Shown piece by piece: positions 18,390 through 27,641 of a stretch of DNA of 64,000 bases. Each line of letters begins with the position of its first letter. Position 1 is the first letter of the stretch. Under the pieces are notes generated by a model. The model was not told the DNA's origin. It searched no databases and worked only from the letters and a program-made list of their open reading frames with translations. Both the position numbers and the translations under genes were made by a program. The DNA is taken from the NCBI RefSeq assembly GCF_037893185.1, contig NZ_CP140772.1, positions 1,364,001-1,428,000 of the forward strand, written 5' to 3'. Origin of the DNA: Chitinophaga sp. 180180018-3 (GTDB lineage: Bacteria; Bacteroidota; Bacteroidia; Chitinophagales; Chitinophagaceae).

Positions 18390-19982
18390 ATGAAACGACT
18401 GTTCTATTTACTTTTTTTAATATCATCCGATCTGTGGGCGCAGGAAATACCTGCGCCTACTGATCTTCAGCTGACAGGCACCCGGAGCTGGGTCAAAGCC
18501 GGCTGGAAAGATAATGCTGAAAATGAAACGGGGTATAATGTGTATTGGTCTGTTAACGGTCATAAACCAGCCACTCCGTCTGCCACCCTGCCGGCCAACA
18601 CTAATCACTACTATATTCAACAGGTAGCGGCCAATAAAAATTACCACGTTTGGATAGAGGCAGTAGCTGGCAATCGCCGGAGCAAAGCCCTCACCGGAAC
18701 GGTTACCGCCACTACCCAATGGACACTGGATACTACTGCAGCCAGTCATCTCGATATTGCCAGCTCTGCAGCCGTACCGGAAGGTATGCAGCTCTTCTGG
18801 CACGATGAGTTCAACGACGAACTGCTGGACCGCAACAAATGGCATACCGTCTATTATTCCAATATCGATTTCCTGAAGAAGGATAACTTTCAGGAAATGC
18901 GGAATGGCACATTACCGGAAGCAGCCTATTCCTTCACCGGGCATTCCATCAATATTTTCACCAACGATTCGCTGCCGGCGAAAGCATATTACCCGGCCAA
19001 TGGAAGAAAAATATCCTCCATCCAGACATACGACTGGGGTACTAATGACAACCTGCTCGATAATAGTCGCGGTGGCTATTTCGAAGTAAGGGTAAGACGC
19101 AGCTACACCGGTCATCCTGCAGGGCTGAACACTGCCTTCTGGTTCGACTCGCCCGGGCCGGATCTGAAATACTACCTGCAGGAGGGAACTACGCTGGAAG
19201 GTACCGCAGGGATAAGGCCTAAAGGACAGGTGTTCGAAATAGATGTATTTGAAAACCTGGACGCTCAGTTTGTGATGCATGGCCATGTCGATAAAAACGG
19301 GCGCTTTATTCACAACCTGGCTACACATATCGCTGAAGGTTTTACGCATCGCGATAACTGGGTAGTACATGGCATATTATGGACGCCCAACAGCATTAAA
19401 CATTACATCAACGGACAGCTGATCAAAGCTTATACAGACCCACATCAGGTATATTCCCCCAATCACTTCATGAACGTATTCCTGGGTAGCTATGGCGGCG
19501 GAGGAAGTGTGAATATGGAAGTAGATTACATTCGCGGATATCAGTGGCTACTGGAAGGTGGAAACGAATTGCCCAATCCGGGATTTGAAGCCAATAACAA
19601 CCTGCTGCCCTGGGAAGGGACTGGTACTTTATCGGCCGGGGTGAAAAGGAATGGTCAGCATGCCCTGTTACTCAAGCCTGGCCAGGAAATAACGCAATAT
19701 GTTTACCTGAACAACGATGCCGCCTACCAGTTGTCGTACTGGGCGCAGGGTAGCAGCGAATTGTACGCCACCGTGAACAATGTGAAGCTGGTGACCGGGG
19801 AATTGCAGCAGGCGGCTGAACAACATAAAACGGGAAAAAGCACTTTTACTGAAAACAAGTTTTTCTTTAAAACAGGGAAAGAGTACGGTAACAATACGAA
19901 AACCGTAAAGATCAGTTTCACCAACCGGGGTAGTGCTGATATTATACTGGACGATGTGGATGTACGGAAAGCCGGTAAATAA
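18390..19982 (+). CDS. GH16 family glycoside hydrolase with N-terminal FN3-like and C-terminal carbohydrate-binding-like domains
   Basis: A signal peptide (ending about DLWAQ) leads to a fibronectin-III-like domain at about 22-110 (APTDLQLTGTRSWVKAGWKD). The GH16 catalytic domain follows at about 130-385, with FWHDEFNDELLDRNKW and the catalytic motif E-I-D-V-F-E at 283-288 (ExDxxE with the beta-bulge form). A C-terminal domain, about 395-530, begins LPNPGFEANNNLLPWEG and resembles a CBM4/9-type jelly roll. GH16 enzymes cut beta-1,3/1,4-glucans or galactans; the exact substrate is unknown. GTG 18387 precedes ATG 18390, and the ATG is preferred, 5 bp after the SusD stop. Confidence 0.88.
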   Translation: MKRLFYLLFLISSDLWAQEIPAPTDLQLTGTRSWVKAGWKDNAENETGYNVYWSVNGHKPATPSATLPANTNHYYIQQVAANKNYHVWIEAVAGNRRSKALTGTVTATTQWTLDTTAASHLDIASSAAVPEGMQLFWHDEFNDELLDRNKWHTVYYSNIDFLKKDNFQEMRNGTLPEAAYSFTGHSINIFTNDSLPAKAYYPANGRKISSIQTYDWGTNDNLLDNSRGGYFEVRVRRSYTGHPAGLNTAFWFDSPGPDLKYYLQEGTTLEGTAGIRPKGQVFEIDVFENLDAQFVMHGHVDKNGRFIHNLATHIAEGFTHRDNWVVHGILWTPNSIKHYINGQLIKAYTDPHQVYSPNHFMNVFLGSYGGGGSVNMEVDYIRGYQWLLEGGNELPNPGFEANNNLLPWEGTGTLSAGVKRNGQHALLLKPGQEITQYVYLNNDAAYQLSYWAQGSSELYATVNNVKLVTGELQQAAEQHKTGKSTFTENKFFFKTGKEYGNNTKTVKISFTNRGSADIILDDVDVRKAGK

Positions 19983-19990
19983 ACAATAGC

Positions 19991-20023
19991 ATTGCAGGCG
20001 GAGATAAGCGCGCCGCCTGCAAT
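19991..20023. terminator. Bidirectional stem-loop between convergent genes
   Basis: ATTGCAGGCGG (19991-20001) pairs perfectly with CCGCCTGCAAT (20013-20023) across an 11-base loop, between the converging GH16 and MBL-fold genes. There is no strong U-run on either side, but position and an 11-bp perfect stem suggest termination of both. Confidence 0.6.
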
Positions 20024-20035
20024 TCATGTTAATGA

Positions 20036-20902
20036 TCACTTTTTGACCAGCTGCGAATAACGCAGTATTTCTCCTTCACCGGGCACAACGATCCTGCTGC
20101 CCAATTGCTCTTCCGCAATATATTTTCTCAGTTCACTTTTTGTAAGGCTGCAATGGTTGATGCCATCCATATGTACTGCCACTACCTTTGTTGCCGGCAA
20201 TAGCTGCGTGATACTTTTCAGTTCTTCTGCAGTCAGCGTCATAGGGATACCCGGAGCCAGTACCGGATTTTCTTTAGTGAAGTGGCATTGTCCGGTATTG
20301 GCGATGACCACCGGCGGATGAGTGGCGTTCAGGGAGGCTTTCAGGCGCTCATCCAGGATAGCATCGCCGGTAAAGAATACGGATGCTTCTTTCGTTTTCA
20401 GATAGTAGGAAGATGATTCACCGAATGGAGGTGCTCCATTAGCGCCCTGGTGATGGCTGGCCCGGAACCGCGTAATGGAGATCCCTTCCCAGGTGAGACT
20501 GCTGTCGATTACGCGCGTATTGGTAAATCCTTTTTCCTGCAGTTTTTTATCTTCCCCAGGTTGACAAAAGATCAGCATATCCTTCGGTAAAAACTTTTCT
20601 GCTGCTTCATCAAAATGATCAGGATGGTAATGGGTTAGCAACACTGCATTTACATCTTTGATAACCTGCTCCCTGCTGAAAGGCAGGTCGATAGTGGGAT
20701 TGGGAACGTCGTTGGAGAAAAAAATCGGCGGTTCCGTACCTTTGTCTCCGAGTATCGGGTCTACAAGCAATGTCACATGCTGGTAATGTACTTTCACCGT
20801 AGCGCTTCTGATTAACTGGATGGTTATCGCATCGGATGCCGTAGCTGCTGAAGAAGTAAAGGTCTTGAATAATATCGCAGCAAATAATGCTAACTTTTTC
20901 AT
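20036..20902 (-). CDS. Secreted metallo-beta-lactamase-fold hydrolase (UlaG/RomA-like)
   Basis: 288 residues with a signal peptide and the zinc motif H91-Y-H93-P-D95-H96 (LLTHYHPDHFDE), then SITRFRASHHQG and FFTGDAILDERL, with a late His in VVAVHMDGINH. The layout matches UlaG-like MBL hydrolases rather than class B beta-lactamases. The substrate is unknown. It is divergent from an HxlR regulator, which probably controls it, since a shared 138-bp intergenic region carries both promoters. Confidence 0.85.
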   Translation of the reverse strand: MKKLALFAAILFKTFTSSAATASDAITIQLIRSATVKVHYQHVTLLVDPILGDKGTEPPIFFSNDVPNPTIDLPFSREQVIKDVNAVLLTHYHPDHFDEAAEKFLPKDMLIFCQPGEDKKLQEKGFTNTRVIDSSLTWEGISITRFRASHHQGANGAPPFGESSSYYLKTKEASVFFTGDAILDERLKASLNATHPPVVIANTGQCHFTKENPVLAPGIPMTLTAEELKSITQLLPATKVVAVHMDGINHCSLTKSELRKYIAEEQLGSRIVVPGEGEILRYSQLVKK

Positions 20903-20924
20903 GTATAAATGAATTTATTTGCAG

Positions 20925-20932
20925 CAAACGTA
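20925..20932 (-). promoter_or_regulatory. -7 box for the MBL-fold hydrolase gene
   Basis: On the minus strand TACGTTTG (20932 to 20925) fits TAnnTTTG exactly, about 22 bp before the start at 20902. CTTG about 20 bp upstream is a one-mismatch -33 box. Confidence 0.5.
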
Positions 20933-20984
20933 GACCTTTATGTATCCATCGTCAAGTAGGTACATTTCCGTTCGGCACATACTT

Positions 20985-21018
20985 TTTGGTGCGTAATGTG
21001 AATGGACGGATATCTTGA
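20985..21018 (+). promoter_or_regulatory. Likely promoter of the HxlR regulator gene
   Basis: TTTG at 20985-20988 and TATCTTGA at 21011-21018 (one mismatch to TAnnTTTG) lie 22 bp apart and 22 bp before the ATG at 21041. Confidence 0.4.
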
Positions 21019-21040
21019 GAATAAAAAAAAATGAAGAAAA

Positions 21041-21430
21041 ATGAGAGATCCAAAATTACATTGTCCTTTAACCTTTGCGGTGAAGGCCATTAGTGGGAAA
21101 TGGAAACTATATATTTTAAGTTTATTATCAGATGGGAAAGTAAAGCGATATGGAGAGTTCAGAAACAATTTTGAACACCTCACCGAGAAAATGCTCACCA
21201 GTCAGCTGCGGGAGCTGGAGCGCGATGGCATCATTTCACGGACCGTATATCCCGAAGTACCGCCCCGGGTGGAGTATCAGCTAACAGAGCTGGGAAAGAA
21301 ACTGTGTAAGGTGTTTGATGTGTTGTATGACTGGGGCGTGGAGTATATGAAGGAGCGGAAGCAGGAAGAGTTGGTACGGTTGGAGCAGGCGGGAGTTCAT
21401 TTGGAGGATGGGGGAGGTGAATCTATTTAG
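21041..21430 (+). CDS. HxlR-family winged-helix transcription regulator
   Basis: 129 residues with the HxlR pattern: an N-terminal Cys (KLHCPLTF, C8), ISGKWKLYILSLLSDGKVKR, NFEHLTEKMLTSQLRELERD, GIISRTVYPEVPPRVEYQLT and ELG. HxlR proteins bind as dimers and many sense oxidants or electrophiles through the N-terminal Cys. Being divergent from the MBL-fold hydrolase suggests it regulates that gene and itself. Confidence 0.92.
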   Translation: MRDPKLHCPLTFAVKAISGKWKLYILSLLSDGKVKRYGEFRNNFEHLTEKMLTSQLRELERDGIISRTVYPEVPPRVEYQLTELGKKLCKVFDVLYDWGVEYMKERKQEELVRLEQAGVHLEDGGGESI

Positions 21431-21487
21431 TGATGTTTTCAGCAATAGTATTTATATCTATTTTTTCACAAATGGACTCAGCTAAAA

Positions 21488-21895
21488 TTATTTGAAAGGA
21501 TTTTTAATTGTAATCTTTCCATTGATGACCTGGCCGTTATGTAAATCTTCCGAATAGAGGACACTGCAATTACTTTCCAGGGCAGCAGATATAATCAAAC
21601 TATCATAAAAGGAGAAACCGTACTTGTCGGCTATTTGACATGCTTGCAAAATAGTATTTTCAGTATTGGTATGAAGGTTATTGTTTTGGCAACATTCTTT
21701 TATTGCCATTGCAGCCTGTGTATAGCTAAATTGGAATTTACGGGTGACAATATTGCATAGTTCCTGCAAAACCTGGGTACTAATAAAAGAATTGTTATCA
21801 GTTATTAATTTTCGCGAAACTTCTTGTTTACTTATTTCCGAATTGGAATAAGAATAAACCAGGATATTGCTATCGAGAAAAACATTATCGTTCAT
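21488..21895 (-). CDS. PIN-domain toxin (VapC-like ribonuclease)
   Basis: About 135 residues from the ATG at 21895. It opens with the PIN motif VFLDSNILVYSYSN (first acidic metal ligand) and later has FYDSLIISAAL and LYSEDLHNGQVI, giving the other acidic residues. PIN toxins cleave RNA with Mg2+ when freed from their antitoxin. The open frame can be read further upstream, but 21895 gives a normal N-terminus and an 11-bp overlap with the antitoxin gene, as expected for a coupled module. Confidence 0.85.
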   Translation of the reverse strand: MNDNVFLDSNILVYSYSNSEISKQEVSRKLITDNNSFISTQVLQELCNIVTRKFQFSYTQAAMAIKECCQNNNLHTNTENTILQACQIADKYGFSFYDSLIISAALESNCSVLYSEDLHNGQVINGKITIKNPFK

Positions 21896-22094
21896 TGGCT
21901 TCATCCCGATTAAATTTGTATCCTCTTGTATCAATCGATAAAGCAGAAAATGTTACCTTTTTCTTTAATGGTTTTTTCTCAGTAAAGCCTTCGTCTTTTG
22001 CAAAGGCAATCACTTCTATTTGTTTCCCTACATAGTCTTTGGGGATATCAAAAGAAATGGTTTGTTGATTGGGAATTATTATTGTGCGTATCAT
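21885..22094 (-). CDS. Small antitoxin partner of the PIN toxin
   Basis: 69 residues: a beta-rich N-terminal part (RTIIIPNQQTISFDIPKDYV, then GKQIEVIAFAKDEG), probably DNA-binding and dimerising, and a polar C-terminal tail (STRGYKFNRDEANER-like) of the kind that wraps the toxin. This type is common immediately upstream of PIN genes in Bacteroidota. The toxin ATG lies within its 3' end. It probably autoregulates the pair. The locus is AT-rich compared with neighbours. Confidence 0.75.
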   Translation of the reverse strand: MIRTIIIPNQQTISFDIPKDYVGKQIEVIAFAKDEGFTEKKPLKKKVTFSALSIDTRGYKFNRDEANER

Positions 22095-22436
22095 AATTTA
22101 TGATGTATAAGTTAAAATGTAGTATTATTCTTTCGTTTCACTGGTCATATTCCCAGCATTTTAATGGACGTTCGTATAGTACTATTTGAGGTAAATATAG
22201 TCAAAATTCCCAAGAAGCTGAATACATATATACTATGTAATATGTAAATTTCTTATTCACTGCCATTCAAAATAGCTCCTATAATAATCATCGGATCAGC
22301 AGCATATTCATAGCACCTTTCCATCTCCCCACATTCTTAAAACAAAAATAATACTACGAAATACCAAAGTTTATCAACTTGCAGGCGATTGTATTCAGAT
22401 GACACATTAATTTTTTAAGCGAAATACCTTCAGCAT
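22095..22436. other. 342-bp AT-rich intergenic region
   Basis: It separates the divergent toxin-antitoxin pair and the PUL 3 sigma gene and should hold both promoters. On the minus strand TACATTTT (about 22117-22124) is a one-mismatch -7 box for the antitoxin. I see no exact promoter for the sigma gene, and no repeat or RNA gene. Confidence 0.4.
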
Positions 22437-23042
22437 ATGGCGACGGAAGAAACCAGCATACTGGTAAAAGAACTACAGCAGGGGGATTTAAAGTCATTTA
22501 ATACCCTGTATTATAAATACTACCGTCCTGTATTTGCGAACATATGCCGGCTAATAAGAAAACAGGAAGATGCGGAAGAAATACTACAGGATGTATTTGT
22601 AAGCTTATGGAATAAAAGAGAAACATTGGATCCCGACATGTCCATCGGGGGCTGGCTGATGGTCGTTAGTCAAAACAAATCTATCAATTACCTGCAGAAA
22701 AAGGTCAGGGAGAAATTACTTTTGACGGGGGATGTCACGGATGAAGCGCTTCAAAATGCCGACAATAAAGAAACCTTTAATATAGAAGCACAGCTCGCAC
22801 ATCTGGATAAAGCCATTAGTAATTTACCTCCTAAACAAAGACAGGCTTTTACACTTTGCAAACTGCATCTCAAGACCTACGGACAGGCTTCCGAATTGCT
22901 GGGGATATCGCCTCATACAGTGCGGGAATATGTTACCAAAGCGGGCGAACGCGTTAAATGGGAAATGCTGCAAATAGACGCTGATCTGCTTTTTATTACA
23001 CTCGTATTACTTCCTCTGTTGTCAGTGCCCCATTATTGTTAA
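22437..23042 (+). CDS. ECF sigma factor of PUL 3
   Basis: 201 residues: region 2 (YRPVFANICRLIRKQEDAEE, then ILQDVFVSLWNKRETLDP) and region 4 (NLPPKQRQAFTLCKLHLKTY, then GQASELLGISPHTVREYV). The tail after region 4 is hydrophobic (LLFITLVLLPLLSVPHYC), as in many Bacteroidota ECF factors of this class. A FecR gene follows 64 bp later. Confidence 0.9.
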   Translation: MATEETSILVKELQQGDLKSFNTLYYKYYRPVFANICRLIRKQEDAEEILQDVFVSLWNKRETLDPDMSIGGWLMVVSQNKSINYLQKKVREKLLLTGDVTDEALQNADNKETFNIEAQLAHLDKAISNLPPKQRQAFTLCKLHLKTYGQASELLGISPHTVREYVTKAGERVKWEMLQIDADLLFITLVLLPLLSVPHYC

Positions 23043-23106
23043 CATTAACGTAACATAGCCCAACCCCTCACTTCTGTTAAAGCGCATTGTATTTAAACGT
23101 GAAAGC

Positions 23107-24198
23107 ATGCAGGAATTAGAAGCATTATTAGATAAGTTTTGGTCTGACACAATCAGTCAGGATGAATTGAAGCAACTGGAAACATTGTTACAGCAGCAGC
23201 AATCCGGAAATGGAGCGTCTGCTTTGATGATGCAGGGTGCTGCCGGAGAAAATGTGCAAAGTACTTTAGATCCGGAGAAAGCAGATGAATTATTTAAAAG
23301 TATCCATACAACTATTTCAAATGCCGGTGTTGCAAAGAGCACCAGTGCTTTGAAGAAGAAAACGGTAACACCCTGGCTTCGTTTAGCCGGAATAGCGGCG
23401 GGTATTATGATAGCTGTTATATTCACCTGGCTATGGACAAGGAAAGGCGAGGTGGTACAAATGAAAAATAGCATACAAATGGCAGGCAGTAAAGTGCTTC
23501 ATCATACAGAAAATAAAACGGATACCATAATGAAAATTTCGTTGCCGGATGGCTCTGCAGTCATGCTTTATCCCGGAAGTGAAATCAGTTATTATTTCCC
23601 TTTTATAAATAACAAAAGAGACATCATACTTAGAGGCGCTGGTGAGTTCAACGTAGCCGGAGATCGTTCAAAACCATTTACTGTATATGCGAAGGATATC
23701 GCTACTACAGCACTGGGAACGCGTTTTAAGGTAGATGCAGAGAAAAAACAAGTGCATGTATTATTATACGAGGGGAGGGTTGTTGTTCAACCGGCCACGG
23801 GCAACAACAACTCCAAGAAAGCATACCTGTATCCTGGCCAGCAACTTGCCGTAACAAATGATTTTGATTACAACATCACCGGAATACAGTCAACGGCGAA
23901 GTTAGCCGCTGCAACAAAGGGTAAGAAGGTGCTGCATAAGAATGATTTTCCTGCAGAAAGTGCAGATACGGCCAACCTGAGTTTTAGAAATACTCCTTTG
24001 TCAGATGTCTTTGATAATCTGGCCAACAAATTTCATGTGCATATTATCTGTGCTGACAGAGATAAATTGCAACAAATACCATTTACCGGCCACTTCAATG
24101 GCAGCGATTCCCTGGAGAACCTGTTAAAGGTGCTTTGCGGAATGAACAACCTGCAATATCAGTTAGCAGGCGATGAAGTAACCATCAGCCATCCATAA
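23107..24198 (+). CDS. FecR-type anti-sigma factor of PUL 3
   Basis: 363 residues with a cytoplasmic N-terminus, TM helix at about 91-110, FecR domain (KISLPDGSAVMLYPGSEISY, GAGEFNVAG, TTALGTRFKVDA) and a C-terminal DUF4974/STN-like domain (LSFRNTPLSDVFDNLANKFH). It should sequester the preceding sigma factor. The SusC downstream lacks an STN domain, so how it is signalled is unclear. Confidence 0.9.
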   Translation: MQELEALLDKFWSDTISQDELKQLETLLQQQQSGNGASALMMQGAAGENVQSTLDPEKADELFKSIHTTISNAGVAKSTSALKKKTVTPWLRLAGIAAGIMIAVIFTWLWTRKGEVVQMKNSIQMAGSKVLHHTENKTDTIMKISLPDGSAVMLYPGSEISYYFPFINNKRDIILRGAGEFNVAGDRSKPFTVYAKDIATTALGTRFKVDAEKKQVHVLLYEGRVVVQPATGNNNSKKAYLYPGQQLAVTNDFDYNITGIQSTAKLAAATKGKKVLHKNDFPAESADTANLSFRNTPLSDVFDNLANKFHVHIICADRDKLQQIPFTGHFNGSDSLENLLKVLCGMNNLQYQLAGDEVTISHP

Positions 24199-24222
24199 AG
24201 CTATAGCGTGTACATCTGCTTT

Positions 24223-24240
24223 CGTCCTTTCATAAGGACG
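24223..24240 (+). other. Leader hairpin upstream of the PUL 3 receptor gene
   Basis: CGTCCTT (24223-24229) pairs perfectly with AAGGACG (24234-24240) over a TCAT loop. A second short stem (ACTCC/GGGGT) follows. No U-run, so this is not an obvious terminator. Confidence 0.45.
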
Positions 24241-24309
24241 TGAAAACTCCTGCGAGGGGTGGTGGGAATGTATTGCCTTATATCAACCTTCAAATGAAAA
24301 TTGTTAAAT

Positions 24310-27300
24310 ATGACCATCTTTAAAAAGAAGATTAGCAGCATCCTTTTTTTTATACTGGGTTTCCTGCCGATACTTGTCCATGCACAAAACGCAAGAATAA
24401 AAGGAACTGTTCTTGACGAAAAAGGAAGTCCCTTACCGGGCGTAGCGGTAAGCATAGGGTTAAATAATGCCTACACCTACGCAGCATTAACTGATACCGC
24501 AGGATTATTCAGCATAGACAACCTGGCTATCGGTAAAAAGTATGATTTTCGATTCAGCTATGTTGGTTACGAAACCTACACGGAAAAGGCGGTAGCAATT
24601 GTGAATAACATTGCCAACCTGCTTGTTCGTATGAAACCAGGGAATAAACAACTGAACGATGTAGTGGTAGTTGGATATGGAACACAAAAGAAAGTAAACC
24701 TTACAGGCGCTGTGAGCCAGGTGGATGCTACGGCATTTGAGAATAAGCCCATAGCCACAGTGGGACAGGCATTGCAAGGGGCCATTCCTAACCTGAACAT
24801 CAACTTTGGAGACGGTCATCCCGGAAGCGTTGCTACCTTCAACGTCAGAGGCTTTGCATCTATCAACAATGTAAGCGGCTCTCCATTGATCATCATTGAC
24901 GGTGTGCCCGGTAAGATGGATCTGTTAAACCCTAACGATATCAATTCTGTAACCGTATTGAAAGATGCCGCCTCTGCTGCTATCTATGGAGCCAGAGCGG
25001 CGTTCGGCGTTATCTTAATTACCACTAAAACAGCAAAGAAAGGAAAGTTAAATCTGTCTTACGGCTATAGCTACGGCATACAAACCCCTACTACAAGAAC
25101 TGATTTCATGACGGATGCATACACCCAATTAAAACTGGTGGATGAGGCATTCAGCCGGAATACGGGCAGTAGCTACTCCGGGTATACCGATAATGACTAT
25201 GCTGAATTAAAGAAAAGACAAACGGATAAAAGTCTTCCGGATATTGTAAAACAGAACAGGAATGGCAGAGATATGTACGTTTCCTACGGCAACACCGACT
25301 GGTGGCATTATCTGTACAGAAGATCCACACCTCAAATGGAGCATCATTTTACGCTGAGCGGCGGATCGGAAAAAACAAGTGTCCTTATTTCCGGCAGATA
25401 TTTTTCCCAGCAAGGGCTATACCAGGACTACCTGGGGAATGATAATTACAAGGGCTACAATTTGAGAGCAAAAATAAACACGCAGGTCAACGACTGGTTA
25501 AACCTATACACCAATACTCAGTTTGCTGCGGGCAATAACAATTGGCCAGGATCCGGGAAATACGGCAATAATACCGGTTTGTATAATCATGCCATGGCGG
25601 CCTACGTTCCCAGGAACCCCGATGGCTCGTTGAGATTCAGAACCAACCTGAATAATTACGCTGCAAGTGAATATCCCGAGTTATCATACGGCAAATCAAA
25701 AGGAAAGGAAACAAAATATGATATATCGGAAATCCTGGGGTTTACGATGAATTTCTTCAATGACAAACTGAAAATAGACGGAAATTTTTCATACGAATAT
25801 ATGCCCGGCTACCTGACGCAAAGATCATCAAAGTTTCCATGGTCAGTTTATCCCGGTGTGTATGAATATGATGGCAACAGTGCTTTAACGGAAACGAATA
25901 ATATCAATCAACATCAGACATTAAACCTTTTTACAACTTATACAACCGGCAAGGGCGATCATCATCTGCAAGCCACCGCCGGTTATAACCAGGAACTGCA
26001 AAGATTTAAATACACGAGTGCAAAAGCATACGACCTGTTGTCTGATGACCTGGGCCAGCTGGACCTTGCAACAGGAAGCAACTATACATACGGCAATGAG
26101 AATGAATGGGCGTTAATGGGCTTCTTCGGAAGGGTCAGCTACGACTATAAGAGTAAATATCTGCTGGAGCTCAATAGCCGGTACGACGGAACATCCAGGT
26201 TTCCCAAAAGCAGCAGGTTTGGATTATTCCCTTCTGCATCGGGAGGATGGCGGGTGAGCAGCGAAAACTTTTTTGCACCACTTAAAAAATACATCAGCGA
26301 TTTAAAGATAAGAGCATCTTACGGTTTATTAGGCAACCAGGATGTAGGCAGTGCTTCATCCGATTATTATCCTTATATCCCGGTGATGAATAATGGAACA
26401 AGCAATTGGGTGAACAGTAATGGACAGGTAAAATACATCAATGCCCCTAATCCGGTAACACCAAATTTTACATGGGAAAAAACTAAGTCTTTAAATATTG
26501 GTGTTGATGTGACAATTCTCAGGAATCTGCAGCTGAGCTTCGACCGTTACCGGCGCCTGACAACAGACATGCTGATTAACGGAAAAACCCTTCCTTCCGT
26601 ATTTGGAGCGGGCTCGCCCAAACAAAACGCCGGCGACCTGCAAACGGACGGCTTTGAGTTCTCTTTTAACTGGAGCAACAGCTACCGTGTAGGGGGCAAA
26701 GACATGTTGGTGTCATTCGGTGGAAATATCAGTAACTATACTGCGAAGATCACCAAATTTGATAACCCTAAACAACTGCTGAATAATTATTATGTAGGTC
26801 AGCGAATTGGTGAAATATGGGGATACACTACGGATGGCCTGTTTAAAAGTGATGCGGAGGCAGCTGCCTGGCCAATTAACCAGGACCAGATTGATCTCTC
26901 CCAAAGAGTGGAATCTCCCGGCGAGTGGAGTAAACTGAAGGGAGGAGATGTGAAATTCAAAGATTTAAACGGAGATAAAGTTATCAATAACGGTAGTAAC
27001 ACCGTAACAGATCATGGCGACTTAAGAGTGATTGGCAACTCATTGCCGCAGTATGCTTATAGCTTTAACACCCGCGTGAATTGGAACAATTTTGACCTGT
27101 CTTTATTTTTCCAGGGCGTATTAAAACAAGATTGGTATCCAACAGTGGAAGCCGGCCTTTTCTGGGGCGTTTTTGGAAGACCTTATACTTCTTTCATTCC
27201 TAAGGATTTTGAAAAAGATGTGTGGACGCCAACCAATACAGATGCCTATTTCCCAATAGTGAGAGGGTATGAAGTATATTCCGGCGGGGCTTTGAATACG

Positions 27301-27621
27301 CCCAACGACCGTTATCTGCAAAACATCGGTTATTTAAGATTAAAAACTGCGATTATAGGCTACACGTTATCTCCCCGCATCCTGGGCCGGTTCCGTAACT
27401 ATATTCAAAATGTACATGTATACTTTTCCGGACAGAATTTGTTCACCTTTACCAAATTCAGGTCAAAATATATAGACCCGGAATCAGTAGGGCCGTATGA
27501 TCTGGACAGAGGCGCCGGATCCTATAATCCCAATACTGCTGCTTCAAATACAACCGACAATGGCGCCAGGTCTTATCCTTACATGAAGAACTATACGGTA
27601 GGCGTAAACGTGACTTTCTAA
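24310..27621 (+). CDS. SusC/RagA TonB-dependent receptor without STN domain
   Basis: About 1103 residues from the ATG at 24310 (the TTG at 24301 is less likely). The signal peptide ends near VHAQ and leads straight into the carboxypeptidase-D-like domain (RIKGTVLDEKGSPLPGVAVS), then a plug (VVVVGYGTQKKVNLTGAV, FNVRGFASINN, IIIDGVPG, DAASAAIYGARAAFGVILIT) and the beta-barrel, ending GVNVTF. It is the import barrel for the SusD encoded 8-20 bp downstream. The missing STN is notable given the sigma/FecR pair beside it. Confidence 0.95.
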   Translation: MTIFKKKISSILFFILGFLPILVHAQNARIKGTVLDEKGSPLPGVAVSIGLNNAYTYAALTDTAGLFSIDNLAIGKKYDFRFSYVGYETYTEKAVAIVNNIANLLVRMKPGNKQLNDVVVVGYGTQKKVNLTGAVSQVDATAFENKPIATVGQALQGAIPNLNINFGDGHPGSVATFNVRGFASINNVSGSPLIIIDGVPGKMDLLNPNDINSVTVLKDAASAAIYGARAAFGVILITTKTAKKGKLNLSYGYSYGIQTPTTRTDFMTDAYTQLKLVDEAFSRNTGSSYSGYTDNDYAELKKRQTDKSLPDIVKQNRNGRDMYVSYGNTDWWHYLYRRSTPQMEHHFTLSGGSEKTSVLISGRYFSQQGLYQDYLGNDNYKGYNLRAKINTQVNDWLNLYTNTQFAAGNNNWPGSGKYGNNTGLYNHAMAAYVPRNPDGSLRFRTNLNNYAASEYPELSYGKSKGKETKYDISEILGFTMNFFNDKLKIDGNFSYEYMPGYLTQRSSKFPWSVYPGVYEYDGNSALTETNNINQHQTLNLFTTYTTGKGDHHLQATAGYNQELQRFKYTSAKAYDLLSDDLGQLDLATGSNYTYGNENEWALMGFFGRVSYDYKSKYLLELNSRYDGTSRFPKSSRFGLFPSASGGWRVSSENFFAPLKKYISDLKIRASYGLLGNQDVGSASSDYYPYIPVMNNGTSNWVNSNGQVKYINAPNPVTPNFTWEKTKSLNIGVDVTILRNLQLSFDRYRRLTTDMLINGKTLPSVFGAGSPKQNAGDLQTDGFEFSFNWSNSYRVGGKDMLVSFGGNISNYTAKITKFDNPKQLLNNYYVGQRIGEIWGYTTDGLFKSDAEAAAWPINQDQIDLSQRVESPGEWSKLKGGDVKFKDLNGDKVINNGSNTVTDHGDLRVIGNSLPQYAYSFNTRVNWNNFDLSLFFQGVLKQDWYPTVEAGLFWGVFGRPYTSFIPKDFEKDVWTPTNTDAYFPIVRGYEVYSGGALNTPNDRYLQNIGYLRLKTAIIGYTLSPRILGRFRNYIQNVHVYFSGQNLFTFTKFRSKYIDPESVGPYDLDRGAGSYNPNTAASNTTDNGARSYPYMKNYTVGVNVTF

Positions 27622-27641
27622 TATTACAAATGATATCAATT

